Of a stretch of 40,230 nt of DNA, positions 33,340 to 40,230 are shown in pieces (position 1 is the first letter of the stretch; the number at the start of each line of letters is the position of its first letter). The DNA is from Siculibacillus sp. (GTDB taxonomy: Bacteria > Pseudomonadota > Alphaproteobacteria > Rhizobiales > Ancalomicrobiaceae). The translations under genes and the position numbers were made by a program. Below the pieces are notes generated by a model that ran no database searches, was not told the origin of the DNA, and saw only the letters and a list, made by a program, of their open reading frames with translations. The stretch is taken from positions 1-40,230 of the forward strand of contig JAOTSD010000033.1 of NCBI GenBank assembly GCA_030247555.1. Reading direction: 5' to 3'.

Positions 33340-33933
33340 ATGCGGGCGGCCGTGGTCGTGCCGATGCTCGCCGCCCTGCTCCTCACTCCGGCCGTCGCCG
33401 CCGCGGCGGACCATCCGCCCGCGGCCGGCGCCCAGCCGGCCCGACCGGGCGATCCCACGCTCGACGCCCTCTTCGCCGCCCTCGCCGCCGCCGACGACGA
33501 TCTCGCCGCGGCGCGTGCCCGCGGGCGCATCGAGGCGCAGTGGAACCGCTCCGGCAGCGACACCGCCGACCTGCTCTCCGCCCGCGCCACCGTCGCCGCC
33601 CACACCGGCGAACGCGGGCTGGCGCTGGACCTGATCGAAGCGGCGATCGTGGTGGCGCCGCGGTGGCCGAACGCCCGCTTCGGCCGCGCCATGATCCACC
33701 TCTCCGGCCACGACATCGACCGTGCCGTCGCCGATCTCGCCTCCACGCTGACGATGGAGCCGCGCCACATCGCCGCCATGTCCACCCTGGCGGCGGTGGC
33801 GGAGACCGCCGGCCGCAAGGCCGAGGCGCTGAAGTGGCTGCGGCGTCTCGCCGAGCTCGATCCGCGCAATCCTGCGGTCTCGGCGGAGCGGCTGAAGAAA
33901 CTGATCGTCGAGGTCGAGGGGCGGGAATTGTGA
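33340..33933 (+). CDS. exported tetratricopeptide-repeat protein
   Basis: 197 residues with a signal peptide (MRAAVVVPMLAALLLTPAVAAAA). Residues ~60-190 form about three TPR units (DTADLLSARATVAAHTGERGLALDLIEAAIVVAP, WPNARFGRAMIHLSGHDIDRAVADLASTLTMEP, HIAAMSTLAAVAETAGRKAEALKWLRRLAELDP). A conserved small TPR protein near pyk/rpmJ in Rhizobiales; function unknown. Earlier in-frame ATGs (33229, 33277) lie in the rpmJ terminator and would bury the signal peptide, so 33340 is preferred. Confidence 0.82.
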   Translation: MRAAVVVPMLAALLLTPAVAAAADHPPAAGAQPARPGDPTLDALFAALAAADDDLAAARARGRIEAQWNRSGSDTADLLSARATVAAHTGERGLALDLIEAAIVVAPRWPNARFGRAMIHLSGHDIDRAVADLASTLTMEPRHIAAMSTLAAVAETAGRKAEALKWLRRLAELDPRNPAVSAERLKKLIVEVEGREL

Positions 33934-33966
33934 GCGGATCGATGTGGAAACCCTCGGGAGGCGCGC

Positions 33967-34356
33967 ATGGTGGTGCGTAGCTTCCACTTCACCGTCGGCG
34001 TGGTGGCGACCGGGCTCGCCGTGCTCGGGGTCATCCTGCCGTTGTTGCCGACGACGCCCTTCCTGCTCGTCGCCGTCTGGGCCTTCGCCCGCTCTTCCCC
34101 CCGGCTGGAGACCTGGCTGACCGAACACGCCCGTTTCGGCCCGCTCATCGCCGATTGGAGTCGCGAAGGGGCGATCGACGGGCGGGTCAAGCGCCTGTCG
34201 GCGGTGGTGATGGTGGCGACGGTCGTCCTCGGCGCCCTCGCCGGCCTCTCCTTCTCCATCCTCGCGTTGCAGACGGGGATCTTCGCCGCGGTCTCGGTGT
34301 TCCTGTGGACCCGACCGGAACCCCACCATCGTCCCGAGCGCGGAGGGAAAGGATGA
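33967..34356 (+). CDS. YbaN/DUF454 inner-membrane protein
   Basis: 129 residues with the family N-terminus VGVVATGLAVLGVILPLLPTTPFLLVAVWAFARSSPRLETWL, a signature of DUF454. Two to three further hydrophobic segments (VVMVATVVLGALAGLSFSILALQTGIFAAVSVFLW). Function unknown. GGAGGCGCGC precedes the ATG. Its stop overlaps the start of the hydrolase gene (ATGA). Confidence 0.88.
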   Translation: MVVRSFHFTVGVVATGLAVLGVILPLLPTTPFLLVAVWAFARSSPRLETWLTEHARFGPLIADWSREGAIDGRVKRLSAVVMVATVVLGALAGLSFSILALQTGIFAAVSVFLWTRPEPHHRPERGGKG

Positions 34357-35303
34357 TCTCGGCCTGGCTCGCTCCCGCCTTCCTCGTGCCGGCCGGTGCC
34401 GCGGTCGCCTCGCGCCTGTCGGCGCGCGCCGCCGAGGCCGCTCATCCGCCGATCGGCGAGTTGCTCGCCCTCGCCGACCGCACCGTCCACGTCGTCGACC
34501 GGCCCGGTGCCGACCCGACGGCGACGCCCCTCGTCTTCGTCCACGGCGCCAGCGGCAACGCCCGCGATCCGATGCTCGCCTTCGCCGAGGCCTTGGCGCG
34601 CCATCGCCTGATCTTCCTCGATCGCCCGGGCCACGGCTGGTCGTCGCGCTGCGGCCCCGACGACGCCCGCCCGACCACCCAGGCCGGGGTGGTCGCCGAG
34701 ATCCTCGATGCCCTCGGCATCGACCGGGCGATCGTCGTCGGCCACTCCTGGGGCGGCTCGGTCGCCGCCGCCTTCGGCGTTCATCACCCCGACCGCGCCG
34801 CCGGTCTGGTCTTCCTCGCCCCGGCCACCCACCCCTGGCCCGGCGCGGTGATCGACATCCTCTACCGCCTCTCCGCCGCGCCGATCGCCGGTACCCTGCT
34901 CGACCGCTTCGTCGTGCCGACCGTCGGCCGGTTGTTGGTCGACGGATCGATCGCCGGCGTCTTCGCCCCCGATCCGCCGCCGGCCGATTATCGCCGGGCG
35001 ATCGGCGTCGATCTGCTGCTGCGGCCGGAGCAATGGCGCGCCAACGCCGAGGACGTCCACCGCCTCCACGCCCAGGTCAGCGAGCTTTCACCACGCTATC
35101 CGGAGATCTCCGCGCCGACCCTGATCGTCTCGGGCACCCGCGACGCGATCGTGCGCGCCGACATCCACGCCGAGGGTCTGGCGAAGGACATCGCCGGTTC
35201 GCGCCTCGTCTGGCTCGACGGCATCGGCCACATGCCTCATCACGCCGCGCGCGAGCGGGTGATCGAGGAGATCGAGGGGCTGATCGCCGAGGTGGAGGCG
35301 TAG
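34353..35303 (+). CDS. alpha/beta hydrolase
   Basis: 316 residues, an alpha/beta-hydrolase fold enzyme. Oxyanion region VHGASGN (~63-69), nucleophile S132 in GHSWGG, acid D264 in SGTRDAIV, and catalytic H293 in GIGHMPH. The N-terminus has a hydrophobic segment (WLAPAFLVPAGAAVASRL) that could anchor it to the membrane. Substrate unknown. The ATG overlaps the DUF454 stop, so the two are translationally coupled; the longer upstream frame is the DUF454 gene. Confidence 0.87.
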   Translation: MISAWLAPAFLVPAGAAVASRLSARAAEAAHPPIGELLALADRTVHVVDRPGADPTATPLVFVHGASGNARDPMLAFAEALARHRLIFLDRPGHGWSSRCGPDDARPTTQAGVVAEILDALGIDRAIVVGHSWGGSVAAAFGVHHPDRAAGLVFLAPATHPWPGAVIDILYRLSAAPIAGTLLDRFVVPTVGRLLVDGSIAGVFAPDPPPADYRRAIGVDLLLRPEQWRANAEDVHRLHAQVSELSPRYPEISAPTLIVSGTRDAIVRADIHAEGLAKDIAGSRLVWLDGIGHMPHHAARERVIEEIEGLIAEVEA

Positions 35304-35308
35304 GCCGC

Positions 35309-35339
35309 CTTCCCTCCCCCGCGAGAGGGGAGGGAGAAG
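35309..35339. terminator. bidirectional hairpin between hydrolase and pyk
   Basis: CCCTCCCC (35312-35319) pairs with GGGGAGGG (35327-35334) over loop CGCGAGA, with C/T and G/A rich flanks that extend the stem. The same repeat type occurs at 19737-19757. It lies between convergent genes. Confidence 0.55.
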
Positions 35340-35345
35340 TGCGCC

Positions 35346-36785
35346 TCACAGTGCCCCGGAGCCATCGGCGCCGACGAAGGCGATGCGCAGCATGTTGGTC
35401 GAGCCCGGGGTGCCGAAGGGCACGCCGCCGACCACGACGATGCGCTGCCCCGGCCGGGCGTAGCCTTCCGAATAGGCGATGCGGCAACCGCGATCGACCA
35501 TGTCGTCGACGTCGCGCGCATCCTCGGCGACCACGCAGTGGATCCCCCACACCAGTGCCAGACGCCGCGCCATCGCCGGTGAGGCGGTGAGTGCGATCAC
35601 CGGCACGAACGGTCGTTCGCGCGCCGCCCTGAGACCCGTCGAGCCCGACTGGGTCAGGCAGACCATCGCCGCCACGTTGAGCGTCTCGCCGATCGAGGCG
35701 GCGGCGGAGGTGATGGCGTCGGCGCCGGTCGCCTCCGGCGGCTGGCGCTGCGGCGCGACGATCGACCGCCAGGTCGGATCGTGCTCGGTCGCCTCGGCGA
35801 TCGAGTTCATCATCCGGACCGCCTCGATCGGATACTTGCCGGCGGCGCTCTCCGCCGACAGCATGATCGCGTCCGACGCCTCGTAGACGGCGATGGCGAC
35901 GTCTGAGACCTCGGCGCGGGTCGGAACCGGCGAGGTGATCATGCTCTCGAGCATCTGGGTCGCCACCACCACCGGCTTGCCGACTTTGCGGCAGGCGCGA
36001 TTGATCTGCTTCTGCAGCGACGGCACCTTCTCGAGCGGCATCTCCACGCCGAGGTCGCCGCGCGCCACCATGATGGCGTCGGAGAGGTCGATGATCTCGG
36101 AGAGCCGCTCGATCGCCTGCGGCTTCTCGATCTTGGCCATGATGCCGGCGCGGTTCTTGGCGATCTTGCGCACCTCGGCGAGATCTTCCGGCCGCTGCAC
36201 GAAGGAGAGCGCGATCCAGTCGACCTTCTGGGCGAGCGCCGCGTCGAGATCGTTGCGGTCCTTGGCGGTCAGGGCACCGATCGGCAGGTCGGTGTCGGGC
36301 AGGCTGACGCCCTTGCGGTCCGAGACGCGGCCGGCCACTTCGACCGTGGCGACGATCGCGGTGCCGTCGCGCTTGCCGGTGCAGCGCAGCTTGACCTTGC
36401 CGTCGTCGATCAGCAGGTGATGGCCGACCTCGACCGCCGCGAGGATCTCCGGATGCGGCAGATGCACCCGGGACCCGTCGCCGGGCGTCGGATCGGCGTC
36501 GAGAGTGAAGATCGCCCCGGCATCGAGTTCGACCGGACCGGCGGCGAATCGGCCCAGGCGCAGCTTCGGCCCCTGCAGATCGGCGAGAATGCCGATCGGA
36601 CGGCCGACCTTCGCCTCCACCGCGCGGATGTCGGCGACCAGCGTCGCCAGCCGGGCGTGGTCGGTGTGGCTCATGTTGATGCGGAACACGTCCGCGCCGG
36701 CCAAGAACAACTGCTCGATCGTGTCGGGGTCGGAAGAGGCCGGTCCCAGGGTCGCGAGGATCTTGACCCGTCGATTGCGCTTCAT
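35346..36785 (-). CDS. pyk: pyruvate kinase
   Basis: 479 residues. Converts phosphoenolpyruvate and ADP to pyruvate and ATP. Motifs in order: KILATLGPAS (N-terminus), FRINMSH (34-40), ILADLQGPKLRLG (66-78), KIEKPQAIERL, MVARGDLGVEMPLEKVP, TQMLESM with PTRAEVSDVA, SAESAAGKYP, and a C-terminal regulatory domain. The start MKRNRRVKILATLGP is standard. It lies next to rpmJ and DUF1036 as in other Rhizobiales. Nothing unusual in the active site. Confidence 0.96.
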   Translation of the reverse strand: MKRNRRVKILATLGPASSDPDTIEQLFLAGADVFRINMSHTDHARLATLVADIRAVEAKVGRPIGILADLQGPKLRLGRFAAGPVELDAGAIFTLDADPTPGDGSRVHLPHPEILAAVEVGHHLLIDDGKVKLRCTGKRDGTAIVATVEVAGRVSDRKGVSLPDTDLPIGALTAKDRNDLDAALAQKVDWIALSFVQRPEDLAEVRKIAKNRAGIMAKIEKPQAIERLSEIIDLSDAIMVARGDLGVEMPLEKVPSLQKQINRACRKVGKPVVVATQMLESMITSPVPTRAEVSDVAIAVYEASDAIMLSAESAAGKYPIEAVRMMNSIAEATEHDPTWRSIVAPQRQPPEATGADAITSAAASIGETLNVAAMVCLTQSGSTGLRAARERPFVPVIALTASPAMARRLALVWGIHCVVAEDARDVDDMVDRGCRIAYSEGYARPGQRIVVVGGVPFGTPGSTNMLRIAFVGADGSGAL

Positions 36786-36964
36786 CTCGTCACTCTGTCG
36801 ATGCTGGTGCGGCAGCCCCTCTTAGACCCGCGCGCGACGTCTGCACAGGTGGAAAATCGCCGGATCGGCAAATTCTTGCAGTCGTCATGGAATATTGCAG
36901 AGATCTGCGAACCGGTCGCTCCGGCACGACCGCGCTCCGGTGCGGCGGTTCACCGATCGGCGCC

Positions 36965-37468
36965 TCACTGGCCGGCAGCGGCCGAGGCCCGGCCCGGTTC
37001 GGTGAGCTGCACCGTCCAGGTGCGTTGCTCGCCGGTGTCGATCTCGAAGAAGCCGGTGCGCTCGAATCCGCGCTTCAGGCAGTCCTCGATGCCCTTTATG
37101 GTGAAGGTCTTCTCCTGGGTGCACATGAACGAGCGACCGCTCCATTCGCCACCCCGGTCGTAGTCGACGGCATAGAGGTAGTAGTAGCGCGACACCAGCG
37201 ACCCGGCGAGCAGCGTCTCGCACGAGTTGGCCGCGAGGTTCCACCACCCCTCGGTCTTCCACGATTCCTCGTCCTTGTAGCCGACGGCGATTCCGACGCG
37301 GCTCGAGGTCTTGTTGCAGATGCGCAAGTCGGCGATGGCCGGGGTCGCGGCCCCGGCGAGGACACCGACCGCCAGTGCGATCGCCATCGGGGACGCCACT
37401 CGGCGACGTCGCCCGGCGGGCGTCGCCGATCGGCACACGATCGCGTCGGAGGGGAGGCGGGGCGTCAT
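36965..37468 (-). CDS. DUF1036 exported protein
   Basis: 167 residues. A long signal region (arginine-rich, then MAIALAVGVLAGAATPAIA) is followed by the DUF1036 body: DLRICNKTSSRVGIAVGYKDEESWKTEGWW, YYLYAVDYDRGGEWSGRSFMCT and a C-terminal FERTGFFEIDTGEQRTWTVQL. Probably periplasmic; function unknown. The start at 37468 has AGAAGACGAGAA upstream; a later ATG at MAIALAVG would give a shorter signal peptide and is possible. Same strand as pyk, 179 nt upstream. Confidence 0.85.
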   Translation of the reverse strand: MTPRLPSDAIVCRSATPAGRRRRVASPMAIALAVGVLAGAATPAIADLRICNKTSSRVGIAVGYKDEESWKTEGWWNLAANSCETLLAGSLVSRYYYLYAVDYDRGGEWSGRSFMCTQEKTFTIKGIEDCLKRGFERTGFFEIDTGEQRTWTVQLTEPGRASAAAGQ

Positions 37469-37612
37469 TCGTTCTCGTCTTCTCGACCCATCGGGCTCAC
37501 GTTGGCCAGCTTCGCGGCGTCCTGTCAACCGCCGAGGGACGCCGGCCACACCCGCGGCCCGCTTCACCGGCGAAGCGATCCTGCCGCGGGATTCGGGCGA
37601 AGCCGCGACGAC

Positions 37613-38518
37613 TCAATCCGCCCCCGCGTTCTCCCGTGGTCGAGCGATCCAGATGCCGGCGAGAATGGCGACACCGCCGGCGATCTGCCAGGGCCCGAGC
37701 GTCTCGCCGAAGAACACCCAGCCGAAGAATGCCGCCGCCAGCGCCTCGAGGAAGATGACCAACGAGGAGAAGGCGGCCGACAGGTGACCGAGCGCGAACG
37801 CGAGCAACCCCTGTCCGCCGACGTGACTGACCGAAGCCATCAGCACCAGCGCCACGAGGCCGGAGATCCCGGTCGGCAACCAGGCGTTCTCGGCGATACC
37901 GGCGACGAGACCGAGGCCGAGCGTGGTGACCAGCGACGAGCGGAACAGGATGATCCCCGACGAGGCCTCGCGCCGCGCCACCCGGACCGCGAGGAAATAG
38001 AGGCCGAAGCCGACCGAGGTCGCCACGCCGTAGAGGTCGCCGATGAAGCGCTCGGGCGCCAGCCGCAGGCTGGAGCCGACCAGGAGCACCCCGCCGAGGA
38101 TGCAGATGGCGAGCCCCGCCACCATCACCCGCGTCACCTTCTCGCCGATGGTGAGCGAGAACAGCATCACCCACACCGGCGCCATTGTGGCGAGCAACGT
38201 GGCGTTGGCGATCGTCGTCTTCAACACCGCCAGATGCCAGAAGAACAGGTCGATGGTGAAGAACACCCCGGCGAGCACCATCGCCCGCGTCCAGCCCGGA
38301 TCGGCCGGCGCCTCCCCGCCCCGCCGCTCGAGCCGCGCCCACACGGCGAGCAGCGGCAACGCCAGGAACACCCGGTGGAAGGCCGAGGTGAAGGGGCCGA
38401 CCTGCGCCTCGCGGACGAAGACCGGCGAGATACCCATCGCCACCGCCGCCGCCACCAGCGCCAAGAAGGCGAGGAACACGACGGAGCGCGGTTCGGACGG
38501 ACGTGCGGCTGGGTTCAT
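37613..38518 (-). CDS. DMT-superfamily (EamA) transporter
   Basis: 301 residues with ten hydrophobic segments in two EamA halves (VVFLAFLALVAAAVAMGISPVFVRE at the start, LLAFALGHLSAAFSSLVIFLEALAAAFFGWVFFGETLGPWQ near the end). Inner-membrane exporter of unknown substrate; it is a different subgroup from the one at 12659-13594. The start MNPAARP is chosen by length; an in-frame ATG at 38581 would add 21 polar residues and cannot be excluded, since neither has a strong Shine-Dalgarno. Confidence 0.85.
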   Translation of the reverse strand: MNPAARPSEPRSVVFLAFLALVAAAVAMGISPVFVREAQVGPFTSAFHRVFLALPLLAVWARLERRGGEAPADPGWTRAMVLAGVFFTIDLFFWHLAVLKTTIANATLLATMAPVWVMLFSLTIGEKVTRVMVAGLAICILGGVLLVGSSLRLAPERFIGDLYGVATSVGFGLYFLAVRVARREASSGIILFRSSLVTTLGLGLVAGIAENAWLPTGISGLVALVLMASVSHVGGQGLLAFALGHLSAAFSSLVIFLEALAAAFFGWVFFGETLGPWQIAGGVAILAGIWIARPRENAGAD

Positions 38519-38628
38519 GGGAGAACGGAGATCACCGGCGGAATGGAACCGACGCCGGAGCGCCGGAGGCTGGTCAGGCATCCTGCGAACGCCTACGATC
38601 TTCGTAAGCCCATCGCAGCCGAAGGTCC

Positions 38629-39459
38629 ATGACGCCCGTGCACACCACCCCCTCCGCGGCCTCCGGAACCCGCACCGACGCCTTCGAGATCGTCCCCGGC
38701 GACGCAGCGGCCGGATTGGTTCTGGTCGCCGACCACGCCTCCAATCACATTCCCGCCGATCTCGCCGATCTCGGCCTGCCGCGGTCCGAATTCGCCCGTC
38801 ACATCGCCTACGACATCGGCGTCGAACCGCTCACCCGGGAACTCGCCGTCCGGCTCGGCGCCCCGGCGGTCCTGACCCGTTTCTCGCGCCTCATCATCGA
38901 TCCCAATCGCGGCGACGACGACCCCACTCTGGTGATGCGCCTCTCCGACGGTGCCGTCGTTCCCGGCAACGCCCGCCTCGACGCCGCCGGCCGCGACGCC
39001 CGCATCGAACGTTTCTGGCGCCCCTACGACGCCGCCCTCACCGCGACGATCGACGCCGCCTTCGCCGCCGGCCGGCCGCCGATCCTGTTCTCGCTCCACT
39101 CCTTCACGCCGATCTGGCGCGGCGTGCCGCGGCCCTGGCACTGCGGCGTGCTGTGGGATGCCGATCCGCGCCTGCCGGAGTTCCTGCTGGCTCGCCTGCG
39201 CGCCGATCCGGCGCTGGTGGTCGGCGACAACGAGCCCTACGACGGCGCTCTCGAAGGCGACACCATGTATCGACACGGCACCCGTCGCGGTCTCGTCCAC
39301 GCCATCCTCGAGGTGCGCCAGGACCTGATCGGCGACGCGGTCGGCGTCGTCGCCTGGGCCGATCGGCTGGAACCGATCCTGCACGAGGCGATGGCCCGCG
39401 CCGATTTCGCCGAGCCGCGCCTCTTCGGCTCGCGCTGCGGTCCCGTCACCTCGGCTTGA
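38629..39459 (+). CDS. N-formylglutamate amidohydrolase family protein
   Basis: 276 residues of the HutG2/FGase-like family (Zn hydrolase). Visible marks: LVADHASNHIPADLADLGLP, HIAYDIGVEPLTRELA, TRFSRLIIDPNRG, LFSLHSFTPIW with its metal-ligand-like His, and VGDNEPYDG. Members are annotated as N-formylglutamate amidohydrolase from histidine degradation, but no hut genes are near, so the substrate may differ. GAAGG lies upstream. Divergent from the DMT gene. Confidence 0.87.
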   Translation: MTPVHTTPSAASGTRTDAFEIVPGDAAAGLVLVADHASNHIPADLADLGLPRSEFARHIAYDIGVEPLTRELAVRLGAPAVLTRFSRLIIDPNRGDDDPTLVMRLSDGAVVPGNARLDAAGRDARIERFWRPYDAALTATIDAAFAAGRPPILFSLHSFTPIWRGVPRPWHCGVLWDADPRLPEFLLARLRADPALVVGDNEPYDGALEGDTMYRHGTRRGLVHAILEVRQDLIGDAVGVVAWADRLEPILHEAMARADFAEPRLFGSRCGPVTSA

Positions 39460-39498
39460 GGCACGATCGAGAGGTGTGCGGCGACGTCACGCCGTGAC

Positions 39499-39527
39499 TT
39501 GACCGCGAGCCGGGACTCGGGGATTCA
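39499..39527 (+). promoter_or_regulatory. probable promoter of gapR
   Basis: TTGACC at 39499-39504, a 17-base spacer, then GATTCA (or ATTCAT one base on), 73 bases before the gapR ATG. The -10 is only fair. Confidence 0.45.
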
Positions 39528-39600
39528 TCCCCGACCCGGCCGCTCCGGCCGCCCGAATTCGGCGCGAGCTCTCGCCCGCGCGACCTTCCAGGAGTTCCGC

Positions 39601-39864
39601 ATGTCCGATCCCGCCGGCGTCGCCGCCGATCAGTTGAAGTCCTTCGTCGAACGCATCGAGCGGCTCGAGGAGGAGAAGCAGACCATCGCCGACGACATCA
39701 AGGACGTCTATGCCGAGGCCAAGGCCAACGGCTACGACACCAAGATCCTGCGTCAGGTGATCCGCATCCGCAAGCAGGACAAGTCCGAGCGCGAGGAGAT
39801 GGAAGCGCTGCTCGAGCTCTACATGCAGGCGCTCGGCATGGGCTACGGCCGCGTCACCGAGTGA
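39601..39864 (+). CDS. gapR: DUF2312 nucleoid-associated protein GapR
   Basis: 87 residues, close to Caulobacter GapR in length. The core [50 protein letters not shown] is the family hallmark, followed by a short helix ([15 protein letters not shown]). GapR forms tetramers that clamp overtwisted AT-rich DNA ahead of polymerases and aid replication. AGGAG lies 6-7 nt before the ATG at 39601; an in-frame earlier start (39499) overlaps the promoter and is rejected. Has its own promoter and terminator, so it is a single-gene unit. Confidence 0.93.
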   Translation: MSDPAGVAADQLKSFVERIERLEEEKQTIADDIKDVYAEAKANGYDTKILRQVIRIRKQDKSEREEMEALLELYMQALGMGYGRVTE

Positions 39865-39891
39865 CCGCGGCCGGCCGCCGGTGAAGAAGCG

Positions 39892-39915
39892 AACGGCGCC
39901 CGCGAGGGCGCCGTT
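39892..39915. terminator. terminator after gapR
   Basis: AACGGCGCCC (39892-39901), tetraloop GCGA, GGGCGCCGTT (39906-39915), followed by TCGTTCG. It shares the GCGA loop with the lacI/glcG terminator. It serves gapR and perhaps the convergent last gene. Confidence 0.72.
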
Positions 39916-39948
39916 TCGTTCGCACGGGTTCGTCCGATCGGCGATCGA

Positions 39949-40230
39949 TCAACGGGTGTGCAGGATCGCCAGAGCGACGATCGCCGGACCGGTGAAGCGG
40001 CGCTGGCCGAGGTCGTCGAGCGACCCGCCGAAGCCGGTCGCCAGCGTCACCCCGGGCTTCTCGAGCAGGCCGGCGAGATTCTGCTGATCGGGATGACGCA
40101 ACTGAGCGAAGCCGCCGCCGGCCATCGCGCTGGTCCCGTCGTAGAGTTTCAATTCCGAGGCGCGATCCGACTTGCCGGCGACCAGGGGCGAGGCTGCGGC
40201 GATGAGGCGATCGGTCTTGCCGGCCTGCGT
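39949..40230 (-). CDS. unrecognised protein, C-terminal part (5' end outside the window)
   Basis: The frame is open to the window edge, giving the last 93 residues (from TQAGKTDRLIAAA to ILHTR). I do not recognise a family. Visible are a Gly/Asp-rich middle (KLYDGTSAMAGGGFAQLRHPD) and GVTLATGFGGSLDDLG with a final hydrophobic FTGPAIVALAIL. No membrane helix or Cys. An internal TTG at 40152 is not a likely start because the open frame continues upstream. It converges on gapR. Confidence 0.6.
   Translation of the reverse strand, partial: TQAGKTDRLIAAASPLVAGKSDRASELKLYDGTSAMAGGGFAQLRHPDQQNLAGLLEKPGVTLATGFGGSLDDLGQRRFTGPAIVALAILHTR

Noticed and set aside
1-40230. CRISPR arrays, tRNA/rRNA genes, insertion sequences, prophage genes
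   Set aside because: I saw no regularly spaced direct repeats, no tRNA-like sequence, and no transposase, integrase or phage protein in any convincing frame.

Overview
The window is GC-rich DNA from an alphaproteobacterium, most likely of the order Hyphomicrobiales (Rhizobiales). The evidence is gene content and order. A minus-strand block runs DUF4164-zapA-6S RNA-5-formyl-THF cyclo-ligase-ymdB-yebC. It is followed by gap-pgk, a ThiE-like gene, a Sel1 protein and an inositol monophosphatase. A bcsA-bcsB-bcsZ-TPR-bcsN cellulose operon resembles the Agrobacterium type. The right end has rpmJ, pyk, DUF1036, an N-formylglutamate amidohydrolase-like gene and DUF2312/GapR. I cannot name the genus.

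Layout. 1-5.4 kb: the 3' end of an Ohr peroxidase, yebC, a soluble PAS chemoreceptor (+), then ymdB, cyclo-ligase, 6S RNA, zapA and DUF4164 on the minus strand, apparently from one promoter near 5.36 kb. 5.4-11.1 kb: central glycolysis (gap, pgk) and the ThiE-like/Sel1/suhB row, all on the plus strand. Transketolase and aldolase, which often sit in this cluster, are absent. 11.1-14.8 kb: a lone ABC ATPase, a MarR regulator, a DMT exporter and a LacI regulator. 14.8-23.2 kb: a glycolate/glyoxylate module on the minus strand (glcD-glcE-glcF, a GlcG/HbpS-like gene, and malate synthase G) with a divergent IclR regulator. The AT-rich gap between glcB and the regulator holds several inverted repeats that look like operators. 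23.3-32.6 kb: a DUF3124 protein and the five-gene cellulose operon on the minus strand. 33.0-40.2 kb: rpmJ with a structured leader, a TPR protein, DUF454, an alpha/beta hydrolase, pyruvate kinase, DUF1036, a second DMT exporter, the amidohydrolase, GapR, and the C-terminal part of an unrecognised gene cut by the window end.

How the parts work together. GlcDEF oxidises glycolate to glyoxylate and GlcB condenses glyoxylate with acetyl-CoA to malate. The IclR protein is the obvious candidate sensor. BcsA/BcsB make and export beta-glucan under c-di-GMP control through a PilZ domain, BcsZ trims it, and the TPR protein and the BcsN lipoprotein are the accessory parts of this operon type, with no BcsC or BcsD. 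Most of the window is ordinary core chromosome. I found no CRISPR array, prophage, transposase or clear new defence system. The points worth a second look are regulatory (glcB-iclR operators, rpmJ leader, gap-pgk terminator, bcsA leader hairpin) and enzymatic (Asn at the expected base of BcsZ, a ThiE-like protein lacking family motifs).
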